This document shows, piece after piece, positions 1-8,414 of a DNA stretch of 64,000 nt. Position 1 is the stretch's first letter, and every line of letters starts with the position of its first letter. The notes under the pieces are model-generated. The model was not told the DNA's origin. It saw only the letters and a list, made by a program, of their open reading frames with translations, and searched no databases. Origin of the DNA: Spectribacter acetivorans (GTDB taxonomy: Bacteria; Pseudomonadota; Gammaproteobacteria; Nevskiales; Salinisphaeraceae); the NCBI RefSeq assembly GCF_031846305.1, contig NZ_JAVRHY010000014.1, positions 1 through 64,000 of the forward strand, written 5' to 3'. The translations under genes were made by a program, and so were the position numbers.

Positions 1-321
1 TCCGGGATACTCCGGGCGGTCATGCGTGCCACTCCGGAGGCGTGCCGGGCGGCGGCTATACAGGGCTTCGATGGACCGGGACGTTGCGCGCCGTACGTAG
101 CCCTTGCAACGACTTTGATCGAGACTCAGCGGGGACTCCCGGTTTATGTTCGGCCTTCGCGACTTCGCGGCCGACGTGGAGGGCTCCGAAGACGCTGTTG
201 CCGGGATATGCTGGAACGCTTGGCATCTCATGCCGGGACTGAACCAGCAGGCAGGTTAGGGCAAATAGAGCTCCACGCCTTGGGGTGCGCGCCGGGAAGA
301 ACCATTTGGTAGCAAGACGGG
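1..321. other. Window edge without a recognisable gene
   Basis: These bases lie downstream of the metalloprotease gene that ends at 322. Open frames exist on both strands, but none encodes a recognisable protein or has a convincing ribosome binding site. No tRNA, terminator or repeat family was identified here. Confidence 0.5.
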
Positions 322-2943
322 CTACACCGACAAGTGGCTTCGCCTCATTCCTAGGAGTGTGGTTGCAAGCAGTAACAAAACCAAAAAGGTTGGGTCGAAG
401 CGCTGTCGCGACGATGGGCCCATAGTGCATCCCCCGCCTCCGCCGCTTCCGGCGGCGTCATCCTCTTTCTCGATATTGAAGCCTGGTCCACCGGGGTCGG
501 TGATGACGCCGTTAACGGCCACATCGGCATCGCCCCGACCCCCATCCCGCAGGTGCAGCAAGACACGGTTGGCATCGACTCGTGCGCCGGTGTTGGAGGT
601 CTCGTCGAAGTCGAAACGCACGGCCGGCGTACTGCCCATGTCGTCGGCCGGATATTTGTAATAAGCATTCGCCGGGCGGGGCAGGAGCAGGATTACGGTC
701 GCACTGGCGCCCGGTGTCAGTCCGGTGATATCGAAGGCGAAGAAGCCGTTGTCGAACGTTATATTATCGGGTAGTTCGACTCGGCTGGGGGCTTCTTCGG
801 CGCGGACGTTGGCGAAGACGCCTGCGTCGGTTTCCAGGGTTACATAATCGTCACGTGCGCCAGGCAGGGAGGTGACAGTGGCCTGGTTGCTGTCGGGTAT
901 GCCGTCGTCGTTACCGTCACCGTCGTTCGGGGCGTTGTCTTCGATGGTGTCGGCGACGCCGTCGGCATCGCTATCGATTACGCCATTTCCTGCCAGCGAT
1001 ACGACCACATTCGGATTTACCGCGTCGTCTGAAACGATGCCGAGGCTTTGCATTGCGTTCCCGGTAGTCGTGGGCGTAAAACGCACCGTAACCCTGCAAT
1101 TACCGCCCGGTGCGAGCGTACGGTCTACGCAGTTCTGCTGCGTGACTGCAAATGGTGCAGTCGGTGTATCAATGGTGCTTATCTGAAGGGCCGCACTTCC
1201 GGCGTTTCGAACATCGATGCCCCGACTGTCATTGCTTCCCACGCCGATATTGCCGAAATCAATTGCTGCGGGCGTAACTTCGATGGCAGGCATGGCAGAC
1301 GACTGCCCGCTACCGGACAGGGGTACGGCGATATCGCCGTCGTTCGACGCTACGGTGATTCTGCCGCTGAAATTACCAGCGCGCGGCGGTGCGAAGCGCA
1401 GGATGAACATGCATTGTGCCGCTGGTTCGAGCGTATTGTTAGAGCAGTTATCGCCGCTGGCGAGTTTCGTGAACGGCGTACTCGGTGTGCTGAGCGCGCC
1501 GAGGATCAGGTCAGCGTTGCCGCTATTTCGAACCGTGACCGACTGTTGTGCACTATCGCCAGTCGTGATCGAACCGAATTCAACACTCGCGGGGTCTATG
1601 ACGATTACCGGCGCTTGCTCGGGAGTGCTGTCACCCGTGAGCGCAATGCTTTCATTGCCGCCATCACTGGCGATGTTCAGGCTGTCGCTGAAGCTGCCGG
1701 TGCTGGTCGGCGAGAATTCGACTGTGATGTCACAGGCCTCGCCCGGTGTAATGGTCCCGCCTTCGCTACATTCTTGTGCTGTGATGGCGAATGGATCGCC
1801 GGGGGCGACGATGTTCGTGATCGTCAGACTTGCCGTTCCACCGTTGCTGATAGTGACGGTGGCAAGCTCGGTCATGCCGGTTTCGACAATCCCGAAATCC
1901 ACGGGTGACGGAGATACAGTCAGCACAGGTAATGCGTTGGAATTGCTGATATCCGGGCAGTTGGTATTACCGATCAAGTTCCAGCCGATATCGCTTAGCA
2001 GGCACGCAGCCAGGCCGATACCGTCGTTGATATCGATGTCACCCGTGTCGGCGGGCTCCATTAGCGCATTCGGAAGCAGATCACTATCCCAGTGAGCAAT
2101 GGAAGAGCCGCCCTGCACCGGGGATGGCGCGAATATCTGCACCCTCCCGTCATTGACCCCATTCGTCAGCGAGGGCGCACCATTCGTCGTAGTCAGTGGG
2201 CCATCGAACACGACGTCGCCATCATTGGTAACCGATTCGAGACGTTCAGCGTTGGTCAGCGCGGGCCAGAACTGGCCGACGTCGAGATCGAAAACGAAGC
2301 GATCGAACGCTGTGGGTATATCGCTGGGAAAGCTGCCGGTCGTTGTATTAACAAAGGACACAAAGCCAAGACCGTGGATCAGCTCGTGCGTGACGCTTGC
2401 CGGGAAATCGACTGTATTGGACGGCGCATTGCCATCGACGCCGTAATACCAGCTGATACCTTGAAGGCAGTTGTTGTTGTTATCGATATTGCCATTGAAT
2501 TCTGCGCCGATATCGGTTTCCGGAGTTGTGCCTGCGGGCTGCAGGTCTTCACCGGCGAGGGCATTGGCCAGAGCAATGGCGTAAAACGTGTCAGGCTGGC
2601 CCGAACCGAAATCGGCGACCGATATCCTCGGGCCGGCGCGTCCCAGAGTCGCGCTGTTGCTGTTGCAGGCGAGCGGGCCAAGACTCGCCTCGACGAGTAT
2701 CTCGACGTCGCTGGCAATTTTATTGCCAAGCAATCCAGCGGCAAACTCGAAGGCGAACAGCCGTTGTTCCCCCAACGTTTGCCCCGGGTTTCCACCCACG
2801 GGATTGCGCGATGTGGTGTCATTGAGACCAACCCCGGGGGGATCGTCGTTGATGACAGTAATCGTCGCTGCCGAGGCAGCGAGATTTATGCTGACCAGAG
2901 CCATGGCTAATATGAGACGGCGCAAAAGCCGGAGTCGATTCAC
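322..2943 (-). CDS. Secreted metalloprotease-like protein with three ASH-type domains and a JDVT-CTERM-like sorting tail
   Basis: An 873-residue exported protein. It starts at GTG 2943 with a GGGGAG ribosome site just upstream, followed by a signal peptide of about 26 residues. HELIHGLGF at 186-194 is a zinc-metallopeptidase-like HExxH motif, but the third metzincin ligand expected near 196 is a serine, so activity is uncertain. Three immunoglobulin-like ASPM-SPD-2-Hydin (choice-of-anchor D) repeats begin near 345, 450 and 560. An Asp-rich, calcium-binding-like stretch follows at about 665-695, then a choice-of-anchor U-like region. The tail has five glycines, one cysteine, a hydrophobic helix and Arg-Arg, which resembles JDVT-CTERM sorting signals processed by a dedicated intramembrane protease. 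Inferred: a cell-envelope-anchored or released protease. It is translationally linked to the upstream lipoprotein gene. Confidence 0.75.
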   Translation of the reverse strand: MNRLRLLRRLILAMALVSINLAASAATITVINDDPPGVGLNDTTSRNPVGGNPGQTLGEQRLFAFEFAAGLLGNKIASDVEILVEASLGPLACNSNSATLGRAGPRISVADFGSGQPDTFYAIALANALAGEDLQPAGTTPETDIGAEFNGNIDNNNNCLQGISWYYGVDGNAPSNTVDFPASVTHELIHGLGFVSFVNTTTGSFPSDIPTAFDRFVFDLDVGQFWPALTNAERLESVTNDGDVVFDGPLTTTNGAPSLTNGVNDGRVQIFAPSPVQGGSSIAHWDSDLLPNALMEPADTGDIDINDGIGLAACLLSDIGWNLIGNTNCPDISNSNALPVLTVSPSPVDFGIVETGMTELATVTISNGGTASLTITNIVAPGDPFAITAQECSEGGTITPGEACDITVEFSPTSTGSFSDSLNIASDGGNESIALTGDSTPEQAPVIVIDPASVEFGSITTGDSAQQSVTVRNSGNADLILGALSTPSTPFTKLASGDNCSNNTLEPAAQCMFILRFAPPRAGNFSGRITVASNDGDIAVPLSGSGQSSAMPAIEVTPAAIDFGNIGVGSNDSRGIDVRNAGSAALQISTIDTPTAPFAVTQQNCVDRTLAPGGNCRVTVRFTPTTTGNAMQSLGIVSDDAVNPNVVVSLAGNGVIDSDADGVADTIEDNAPNDGDGNDDGIPDSNQATVTSLPGARDDYVTLETDAGVFANVRAEEAPSRVELPDNITFDNGFFAFDITGLTPGASATVILLLPRPANAYYKYPADDMGSTPAVRFDFDETSNTGARVDANRVLLHLRDGGRGDADVAVNGVITDPGGPGFNIEKEDDAAGSGGGGGCTMGPSSRQRFDPTFLVLLLLATTLLGMRRSHLSV

Positions 2944-3275
2944 TATTCACTCCCCGTCGCATGTTCAATTGAAAGACCGCCTTCGGACTTTTTGTGCGCC
3001 TTGAGTTGCGGCCAATCATCCGGTTTATGGATGATTATTTTCGAGCCATCGTCGCGCTCGACGACATTCGGCTCACGATGGCGGCTGGTGCTCTGGTTGG
3101 CAGGTGTTGGCGTCTCAGATGACAGCGGCCCCGGGAGCCGCTCACCGGTTTCAGCATCGATATAAATCTTTCGATCGACCGAAGGGGTCTCTGATGACGC
3201 GGACTCATCGGGTTGACCACCGCATGCTGTCAGCAGAACCGTGCCGATAATCAGCAAGAAAGTATTGTTGTGCAT
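2943..3275 (-). CDS. Small predicted lipoprotein
   Basis: A 110-residue protein of unknown function. The N-terminus is a lipoprotein signal peptide whose lipobox ends LLTAC, so the mature protein would carry a lipid on the Cys near residue 18. The rest is polar and Ser/Thr/Pro-rich, with no recognised fold. Its TAG stop shares one base with the GTG start of the metalloprotease gene, so the two are probably one operon. A role for the lipoprotein as partner of the exported protease is only inferred from this coupling. Confidence 0.7.
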   Translation of the reverse strand: MHNNTFLLIIGTVLLTACGGQPDESASSETPSVDRKIYIDAETGERLPGPLSSETPTPANQSTSRHREPNVVERDDGSKIIIHKPDDWPQLKAHKKSEGGLSIEHATGSE

Positions 3276-3475
3276 GATTTCGCCTTGGTGCCGGCTAGGT
3301 TATGAGTGATTGACATGGCGATCTTGGTTATCGGCGTTCAGATCGTTTTTCAAAGTGGTTGGATTCATCCGCAGACAACCTGTCTGTGCATGCAAGCGAA
3401 AAATCGCATGATGAAACGCGTTACGGCAACAGTTGTTACTGAGTTCTTGCGGCAAGTCCGATCGGTCTCATGGTA

Positions 3476-4111
3476 TTAACTAGAAGTCTTCGATAGATAA
3501 TCGCATAGGTCCTCTATTACGCATGCATCGCAGAGCGGTTTCCGCGCCCGGCATACGTAGCGCCCGTGAAGGATAAGCCAGTGGTGAGCATCGCGCTGGT
3601 AGGCCTTCGGCACCACCCTGGTCAGCTTGTCTTCGACGGCGCGTACAGTCTTGCCGGGGGCCAGCCGGGTGCGGTTGGACACGCGGTAGATGTGGGTATC
3701 CACGGCGATCGTTGGTTCGCCAAACGCCGTATTGAGCACCACGTTAGCGGTCTTGCGGCCGACCCCGGGCAGGGCTTCGAGGGCCTTGCGGTCACGCGGG
3801 ACCTCGCCGTCATGCTGTTCTATCAGGGCCCGGCAGGTCTTGAGGATGTTGTTGGCCTTGCTGTTGTAGAGGCCGATCGTCTTGATGTAACTCTTGAGGC
3901 CGTCCTCGCCCAGCGTAAGGATCGCTTCCGGCGTGTTTGCGACCGGAAACAGCCGGGCGGTGGCCTTGTTGACGCCGACGTCCGTGGCCTGGGCGGAAAG
4001 GATCACGGCGATCAGCAGTTCGAACGGGCTGTTGTAGTTCAGCTCGGTGGTGGGGGCCGGGTTGGCGGCCTGCAGTCGGCGGAAGATTTCCTCGCGCTTG
4101 GTCTGGTTCAT
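3476..4111 (-). CDS. nth: Endonuclease III
   Basis: A DNA glycosylase/AP lyase that removes oxidised pyrimidines in base excision repair. From ATG 4111 it is 211 residues, the same as E. coli Nth. An upstream in-frame ATG at 4162 would add a 17-residue tail without family support. Visible hallmarks are the helix-hairpin-helix LPGVGRKTA with the catalytic Lys, the catalytic Asp in VDTHIYRV, and the C-terminal 4Fe-4S cluster loop with Cys spacing 6-2-5. It lies downstream of the RnfB-like gene, an nth/rnf association common in gammaproteobacteria. Confidence 0.97.
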   Translation of the reverse strand: MNQTKREEIFRRLQAANPAPTTELNYNSPFELLIAVILSAQATDVGVNKATARLFPVANTPEAILTLGEDGLKSYIKTIGLYNSKANNILKTCRALIEQHDGEVPRDRKALEALPGVGRKTANVVLNTAFGEPTIAVDTHIYRVSNRTRLAPGKTVRAVEDKLTRVVPKAYQRDAHHWLILHGRYVCRARKPLCDACVIEDLCDYLSKTSS

Positions 4112-4143
4112 GCAATGGCTGTGTCTGGTGTGCGATTGATTGT

Positions 4144-4298
4144 TCCGGGCGTGAGGCGGCATGAATGCCGCCCTACGGTCTGGTGAGGATACGGGCTAGG
4201 GTCGGTTTTGCCACCATGGTCGTAGGGCCGTTCATCCGGCCAACGGTGTGGGCGTCGTTGTCTGGAGCTGGCGTCAGGCGGAACTCATTCCGCCCTAC
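4144..4298. repeat. Cluster of three REP-like palindromes with GTAGGG heads
   Basis: Three short imperfect palindromes, each with a GTAGGG head and a TTCAT-like loop, lie between nth and the ferredoxin gene. Copies are at about 4146-4169 (minus orientation), 4222-4241 (plus) and 4275-4298 (minus). The GTAG-plus-palindrome layout is that of REP elements mobilised by RAYT (TnpA-REP) transposases. Further copies are at 8375 and 21320. No RAYT gene is present in this window. Confidence 0.75.
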
Positions 4299-4310
4299 GG
4301 TCTCTGCCAT

Positions 4311-4955
4311 TTACCGGTTGCGTTTGGCCTTCGCTCGGGCGACAGCGGCGGCGATGTCGGACCGGCGGTTGTCGCTGGCGGCCTGGTCGTTACCGCGTAC
4401 GCGCCGGCGCCGGGCGCGGCGTTCGGCGCGTTCCGCCTTCAGGCGGGCCAGCCGCTGGCTGCGGGCGTCGAAGCGTTGCCGTGCCCGGGCGGCTCGGTCC
4501 TCGTCATCCGCGGTTTCGGGCGGCCAGTGGACCTGGCCCTCGCCTTCGGCGGCGGTCGGCATGTCGATGCAGTCCACCGGGCAGGCGGGCACGCAAAGCT
4601 CGCAGCCGGTGCATTCGTCGGCAATGACGGTATGCATGAGCTTGGGGGCGCCGACAATCGCGTCCACCGGACAGACCTGGATACACTTGGTGCAACCGAT
4701 GCATTCGTCCTCGCGGATGAAAGCCACCATCGGCTGCGACACCTCGCCGCATTCCGGGTCGATCGGCTTTTCCCGGTTGCCGGTTAGGGCGGCCAGTTGC
4801 CGCATGGTTGTTTCGCCGCCGGGCGGGCAGCGGTTGATGTCGGCCTCCCCGCTGGCGATGGCTTCCGCGTACGGCCGACAGCCGTCGTAGCCGCAGCGGG
4901 TGCACTGGGTCTGGGGCAGCAGGGCGTCGATTGCGTTGGCCGAAGCGGATGGCAT
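4311..4955 (-). CDS. Orphan RnfB/RsxB-type ferredoxin, lacking the membrane anchor
   Basis: A 214-residue iron-sulfur electron-transfer protein starting at ATG 4955. The N-terminal Cys cluster (QCTRCGYDGC, then a further Cys) is the RnfB 4Fe-4S domain. Two ferredoxin motifs follow: CIGCTKCIQVCP and CTGCELCVPACP. The last about 70 residues are a highly basic Arg/Ala tail. The N-terminal transmembrane helix of E. coli RsxB is absent and the protein opens directly at the cluster domain. No rsxA, C, D, G or E genes are adjacent. It is therefore probably a stand-alone soluble ferredoxin rather than part of a complete Rnf/Rsx complex. Confidence 0.85.
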   Translation of the reverse strand: MPSASANAIDALLPQTQCTRCGYDGCRPYAEAIASGEADINRCPPGGETTMRQLAALTGNREKPIDPECGEVSQPMVAFIREDECIGCTKCIQVCPVDAIVGAPKLMHTVIADECTGCELCVPACPVDCIDMPTAAEGEGQVHWPPETADDEDRAARARQRFDARSQRLARLKAERAERRARRRRVRGNDQAASDNRRSDIAAAVARAKAKRNR

Positions 4956-4980
4956 GGTGTCAGCTCGTCGCGACAGCAGG

Positions 4981-5196
4981 TTACTTCCAGGAAAGGTCTG
5001 GCTTGCGGCCGCTGGCTGCACAATCCCTTAGATAGAGATTGATCAGGCTTTGATAGGGAATGCCGGTGTCCTCGGCCATAGACTTGAAGTAGTCGATCAC
5101 GTCTTCGCGCATGCGGATCGTGACCTGCCGCTTCAACTTCGGCGCGTACGGGTTTTTCCGGCGCGGCATGTTCGCGAAATCATATTCCTGCTTCAT
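4981..5196 (-). CDS. brnA: BrnA-like antitoxin
   Basis: A 71-residue DNA-binding antitoxin of a type II system. The sequence around RQVTIRMREDVIDYFK is a ribbon-helix-helix motif typical of the BrnA C-terminal half. Its ATG overlaps the toxin stop as ATGA, so the two are translationally coupled, with toxin first as in known brnTA operons. Family knowledge: BrnA binds BrnT and represses the shared promoter; a matching operator lies at 5478-5502. The pair sits between metG and the ferredoxin gene in an otherwise conserved neighbourhood, which suggests insertion. Confidence 0.85.
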   Translation of the reverse strand: MKQEYDFANMPRRKNPYAPKLKRQVTIRMREDVIDYFKSMAEDTGIPYQSLINLYLRDCAASGRKPDLSWK

Positions 5197-5480
5197 GGCA
5201 ACGGACCTCGGTACTGACGGCGCTCCCTGGCCGTGGCCTTGCGCGCCGATATGATCCTTATGACGTTTCCATCGAGTCGTTCACAGTGGCAGACGACCAG
5301 AATTCGCAGACGGTCACTGGCGCCGAGCATGATGAAACGGTGTTCGGCGGTGCTGTGTGCCGGGTCTCCGAAAAGATCGGCAAATTCGTCATAGAAGAGG
5401 GAACGCGCTTCTTCGAATGACACACGGTGCTTGCGTCGATTCGCATCCGCCTTCTCTGCGTCCCATTCGAACTCGATCAT
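5193..5480 (-). CDS. brnT: BrnT-like ribonuclease toxin
   Basis: A 95-residue toxin of the BrnT family, which has a RelE-like RNase fold and cleaves RNA to halt growth. Family features are the opening FEWDAEKADANRRKHRVSFEEA, here at residues 4-25, and the C-terminal RIISARKATARERRQY. The start ATG (5478-5480) lies inside the arm of the promoter palindrome. It is the first gene of the brnT-brnA operon. Confidence 0.88.
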   Translation of the reverse strand: MIEFEWDAEKADANRRKHRVSFEEARSLFYDEFADLFGDPAHSTAEHRFIMLGASDRLRILVVCHCERLDGNVIRIISARKATARERRQYRGPLP

Positions 5481-5514
5481 ACATACATTGTAAGTAAGTA
5501 TGAGCCATGGTCAA
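5478..5514 (-). promoter_or_regulatory. brnTA promoter and probable BrnA operator
   Basis: Reading the minus strand, -35 TTGACC (5509-5514) and -10 TACAAT (5487-5492) are 16 bp apart. A palindrome with arms CATACATAC and GTAAGTATG separated by 7 bp (5478-5502) covers the -10 box and the brnT start codon. An autorepressor bound there would block both RNA polymerase and initiation. Direct binding by BrnA is inferred. Confidence 0.65.
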
Positions 5515-5568
5515 CGGCGCCGCACCGGGTCGAAGAAGTGGTGACTCTGGCGTCCGAATTTGCGGGCG

Positions 5569-7584
5569 TTACTTGATCTTCATCCCCGGCGTCGCCCCGC
5601 TGTCCGGCGACAGCAGGAAGGGTCCGCCATCGTCCCCGCCGGCGGCCAGCACCATGCCTTCGGATACGCCGAAGCGCATCTTGCGCGGGGCGAGGTTGGC
5701 CACCATCACCACCAGGCGGTCTTCCAGCGTTTCGGGCGCGTAGGCGGCCTTTATGCCGGCGAACACCTGGCGTTCGCCCAGCTCGCCGACGTCCAGGGTC
5801 AGGCGCAGCAGCTTGTCGGCGCCTTCCACGTGTTCCGCGCGGGCCACCCGGGCGGCGCGCAGGTCAACCTTGCTGAAGTCGTCGATCTGGATGGTGTTGT
5901 CGTCCATGGCGGCTTGTTGTTCCTTGTTCGGGACGGTTGCGGCCAGGTCTTCCTTGCTGGCGGCGAGCATGGCATCGACGGCGTCGGTGTCCACGCGGGT
6001 GAGCAGCGGACGGAAGGCGTTGATCTGCCGCCCGGCGAGATCGCGGCCGGCGTCGTCCCAGTTCAGCTCGTCCACGCCCAGGAAGGCCTCCGCGGCGGCG
6101 GCCGTGGCCGGTAGCACCGGCTTGAGGAACACGGTGAGCTGGGCGAAGGCGGTCAGCGCGCTGGCGCAGATGGCCTGCAGCTCGGCCTCGCGGCCGTCTT
6201 CCTTGGCGATGATCCAGGGCTGGCGCTCGTTCACGTAGGCATTGGCGTCGTCGGCCAGGGCCATGATGCGCCGCATGGCCTGGGCGAACTGGCGGGTTTC
6301 GTAGAGCTCGGCGATGTCGTCGGCGGCGTCGGCGAACTGCCGGCACAGGTCCGGCCGGTCGAGCGAATCGCCCAGTTCCCCGCCGAAGCGCTTGTTGATG
6401 AACCCGGCACAGCGGCTGGCGATATTGACGTACTTGCCCACCAGGTCCGAATTCACCCGGGCGACGAAGTCCTCCAGGTTGAGGTCCAGGTCCTCCACTC
6501 CGGCGCCCAGCTTGGCGGCGAAGTAGTAGCGCAGGTATTCCGCCGGCAGGTGATCGATGTAGGTGCGGGCCCGGATGAAGGTGCCGCGCGACTTGGACAT
6601 CTTCTCGCCGTTGACGGTGAGAAAGCCGTGGGCAAACACGCCGTCCGGGGTGCGAAAGCCGGCCCCGTGCAGCATGGCCGGCCAGAACAGGGCGTGGAAG
6701 TAGACGATGTCCTTGCCGATGAAGTGGTACACCTCGGCGTCGGAGTCCGGCGTCCAGTAGCCGTCGAAATCGCGGCCGGTGCGCTCGCACAGATTCTTCA
6801 GGCTGGCCATGTAGCCGATCGGCGCGTCCAGCCAGACGTAGAAGTACTTGTCCTCGGTGCCGGGAATCCGGAAACCGAAATAGGGGGCGTCGCGGGAGAT
6901 GTCCCAGTCCTTCAGGCCGGCCTCGAACCATTCGCCCAGCTTGCGCTGCGTGGCCTCCTGCAGATGGCCGCCGGCGGTCCACTCGCGCAGGAAGGTTTCG
7001 AAGTCGCCGAGCTGGAAGAAGTAGTGTTCGGAATCCTTCTCCACCGGCGTGACCCCGGACAGCGCCGACACCGGGTTCTTGAGGTCGGTGGGCTGGTAGG
7101 TGGCGCCGCAGGATTCGCAGGAATCACCATACTGGTCGGCCGCCCCGCAGCGCGGGCATTCGCCTCGGATGAAACGGTCCGGCAGGAACATCTGCTTGTC
7201 CGGGTCGAACGCCTGCGAGATAGTGCGCCGGGCGATGTGGCCGGCGGCGTTCAGGCGTTCGTAGATGTCCGCGGCCAGCGTGCGGTTTTCGGGCGAGTGG
7301 GTGGAGTGATAGTTGTCGAACGACACCAGAAAGGCGTCGAAGTCGGCCTTGTGTTCGGCGGCGAAGCGCTCGATCAGGGCCTCCGGCTCGATGCCCTCCT
7401 TGCGGGCCGCCAGCATGATCGGCGTGCCGTGGGCGTCGTCGGCGCACACGTAAACGCAGTCGTGACCGCGCAGCCGCTGGAAGCGCACCCAGATGTCGGT
7501 CTGGATGTACTCCACCAGGTGGCCGAGATGAATGGCGCCGTTGGCATAAGGCAGGGCGCTGGTGACCAGTATCTTGCGGGACAT
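5569..7584 (-). CDS. metG: Methionyl-tRNA synthetase
   Basis: Charges tRNA-Met with methionine in the cytoplasm. The 671-residue reading starts at ATG 7584 (MSRKILVT), close to the 677 of E. coli; a frame continuing upstream to 8439 is not part of the gene. Features in order: HLGH signature at 19-22, a zinc-knuckle region with paired CxxC near 140-165, KMSKS near residue 330, and the C-terminal tRNA-binding (EMAP/Trbp111-like) domain over the last 100 residues, which makes the enzyme dimeric. It is followed by brnTA and preceded by mlaA on the same strand. Confidence 0.97.
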   Translation of the reverse strand: MSRKILVTSALPYANGAIHLGHLVEYIQTDIWVRFQRLRGHDCVYVCADDAHGTPIMLAARKEGIEPEALIERFAAEHKADFDAFLVSFDNYHSTHSPENRTLAADIYERLNAAGHIARRTISQAFDPDKQMFLPDRFIRGECPRCGAADQYGDSCESCGATYQPTDLKNPVSALSGVTPVEKDSEHYFFQLGDFETFLREWTAGGHLQEATQRKLGEWFEAGLKDWDISRDAPYFGFRIPGTEDKYFYVWLDAPIGYMASLKNLCERTGRDFDGYWTPDSDAEVYHFIGKDIVYFHALFWPAMLHGAGFRTPDGVFAHGFLTVNGEKMSKSRGTFIRARTYIDHLPAEYLRYYFAAKLGAGVEDLDLNLEDFVARVNSDLVGKYVNIASRCAGFINKRFGGELGDSLDRPDLCRQFADAADDIAELYETRQFAQAMRRIMALADDANAYVNERQPWIIAKEDGREAELQAICASALTAFAQLTVFLKPVLPATAAAAEAFLGVDELNWDDAGRDLAGRQINAFRPLLTRVDTDAVDAMLAASKEDLAATVPNKEQQAAMDDNTIQIDDFSKVDLRAARVARAEHVEGADKLLRLTLDVGELGERQVFAGIKAAYAPETLEDRLVVMVANLAPRKMRFGVSEGMVLAAGGDDGGPFLLSPDSGATPGMKIK

Positions 7585-7649
7585 GCAGGGCATTTTTCGG
7601 GGCCGGATCAACCGCCGATTATGCCACAGGGGTCCTGCAGCCCCGGGAA

Positions 7650-8414
7650 TCAGCGCTCGATCTGCAGGGCCCGGAAATTCACGTAGATCAGCCGCACCAG
7701 GGTGTATTCGAAGGGCGAGCCGGTCTGGTAGTAGCGGAAATCCTGTCGCTCGCGGGTATCGAGTGCATAGGCCGTCCAGTAGGCGACGCGCCGGGCCGGG
7801 TTGCCGGATAGCAGCAACGGATCGATGGCGAACTCGATGCCGAAATCCGCCGCCAGCCCGCCGGTGTCGCGCAGGGTGGACGGCCCCAGCAGCGGCAGCA
7901 CCAGATAGGGGCCCGGCCCCATGCCCCAGGCGCCCAGCGTCTGACCGAAGTCCTCGTCGCGGCGCGCCAGGCCAAGGTCGGTGGCCGGGTCCATCAGGCC
8001 CGCCACCCCCAGCGTGGAATTGACCAGGAATCGGCCCACTGTCACTGCCGCGTCGTGGCCCTTGCCCTGCAACAGCGTGTTGGCAAAGGTGACGATCTCG
8101 CCGATGTTGTCGAAGAAGTTGGAGATGCCCTGGCGTGCCGGGGGCGGCGCCACCGTGCGGTAGACGTCCAGCGCCGGCAGCAGCACATAGCGGTCGGCCA
8201 GGGCGTTGAAACGGTAGACACGCTGGTTGAACGGTTCCAGCGGATCGTAGATGGCGAGCGGATTGGCGGTGGTCTGATCGGCATCGCGTGCAACTGGCGT
8301 TTCCGGATCCACGCTGGGCGGAGGCGGCGGCGTGCCGGCGCAGCCGGCCATTAGCACCGCGAGGCAAATGCCGAGTAGGGCGGGATTCATCCCGCCTTGC
8401 CGATGCCAGATCAT
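7650..8414 (-). CDS. mlaA: MlaA outer-membrane lipoprotein of phospholipid recycling
   Basis: The outer-membrane component of the Mla pathway, which removes misplaced phospholipids from the outer leaflet. The 254-residue frame has a lipoprotein signal ending LMAGC, then the family core from YDPLEPFNQRVYRFN to the end, including SNFFDNIGE. Two starts are possible. ATG 8414 overlaps the upstream stop as ATGA. A second ATG at 8390 gives a compact signal MNPALLGICLAVLMAGC. The latter codon lies in the loop of a REP palindrome. The mlaBCDEF genes are not in this window. Confidence 0.9.
   Translation of the reverse strand: MIWHRQGGMNPALLGICLAVLMAGCAGTPPPPPSVDPETPVARDADQTTANPLAIYDPLEPFNQRVYRFNALADRYVLLPALDVYRTVAPPPARQGISNFFDNIGEIVTFANTLLQGKGHDAAVTVGRFLVNSTLGVAGLMDPATDLGLARRDEDFGQTLGAWGMGPGPYLVLPLLGPSTLRDTGGLAADFGIEFAIDPLLLSGNPARRVAYWTAYALDTRERQDFRYYQTGSPFEYTLVRLIYVNFRALQIER
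8375..8396 (+). repeat. REP-like palindrome covering the possible mlaA start
   Basis: GTAGGG followed by an imperfect palindrome (CGGGATTCATCCCG core) matches the REP copies at 4.2 and 21.3 kb. On the mRNA of mlaA the hairpin would hold the second candidate ATG in its loop and the Shine-Dalgarno-like AAGG in its stem. Confidence 0.7.

Noticed and set aside
1048..2910. Long plus-strand frames opposite the metalloprotease gene
   Set aside because: They are complements of a protein with signal peptide, repeated ASH domains and a sorting tail.
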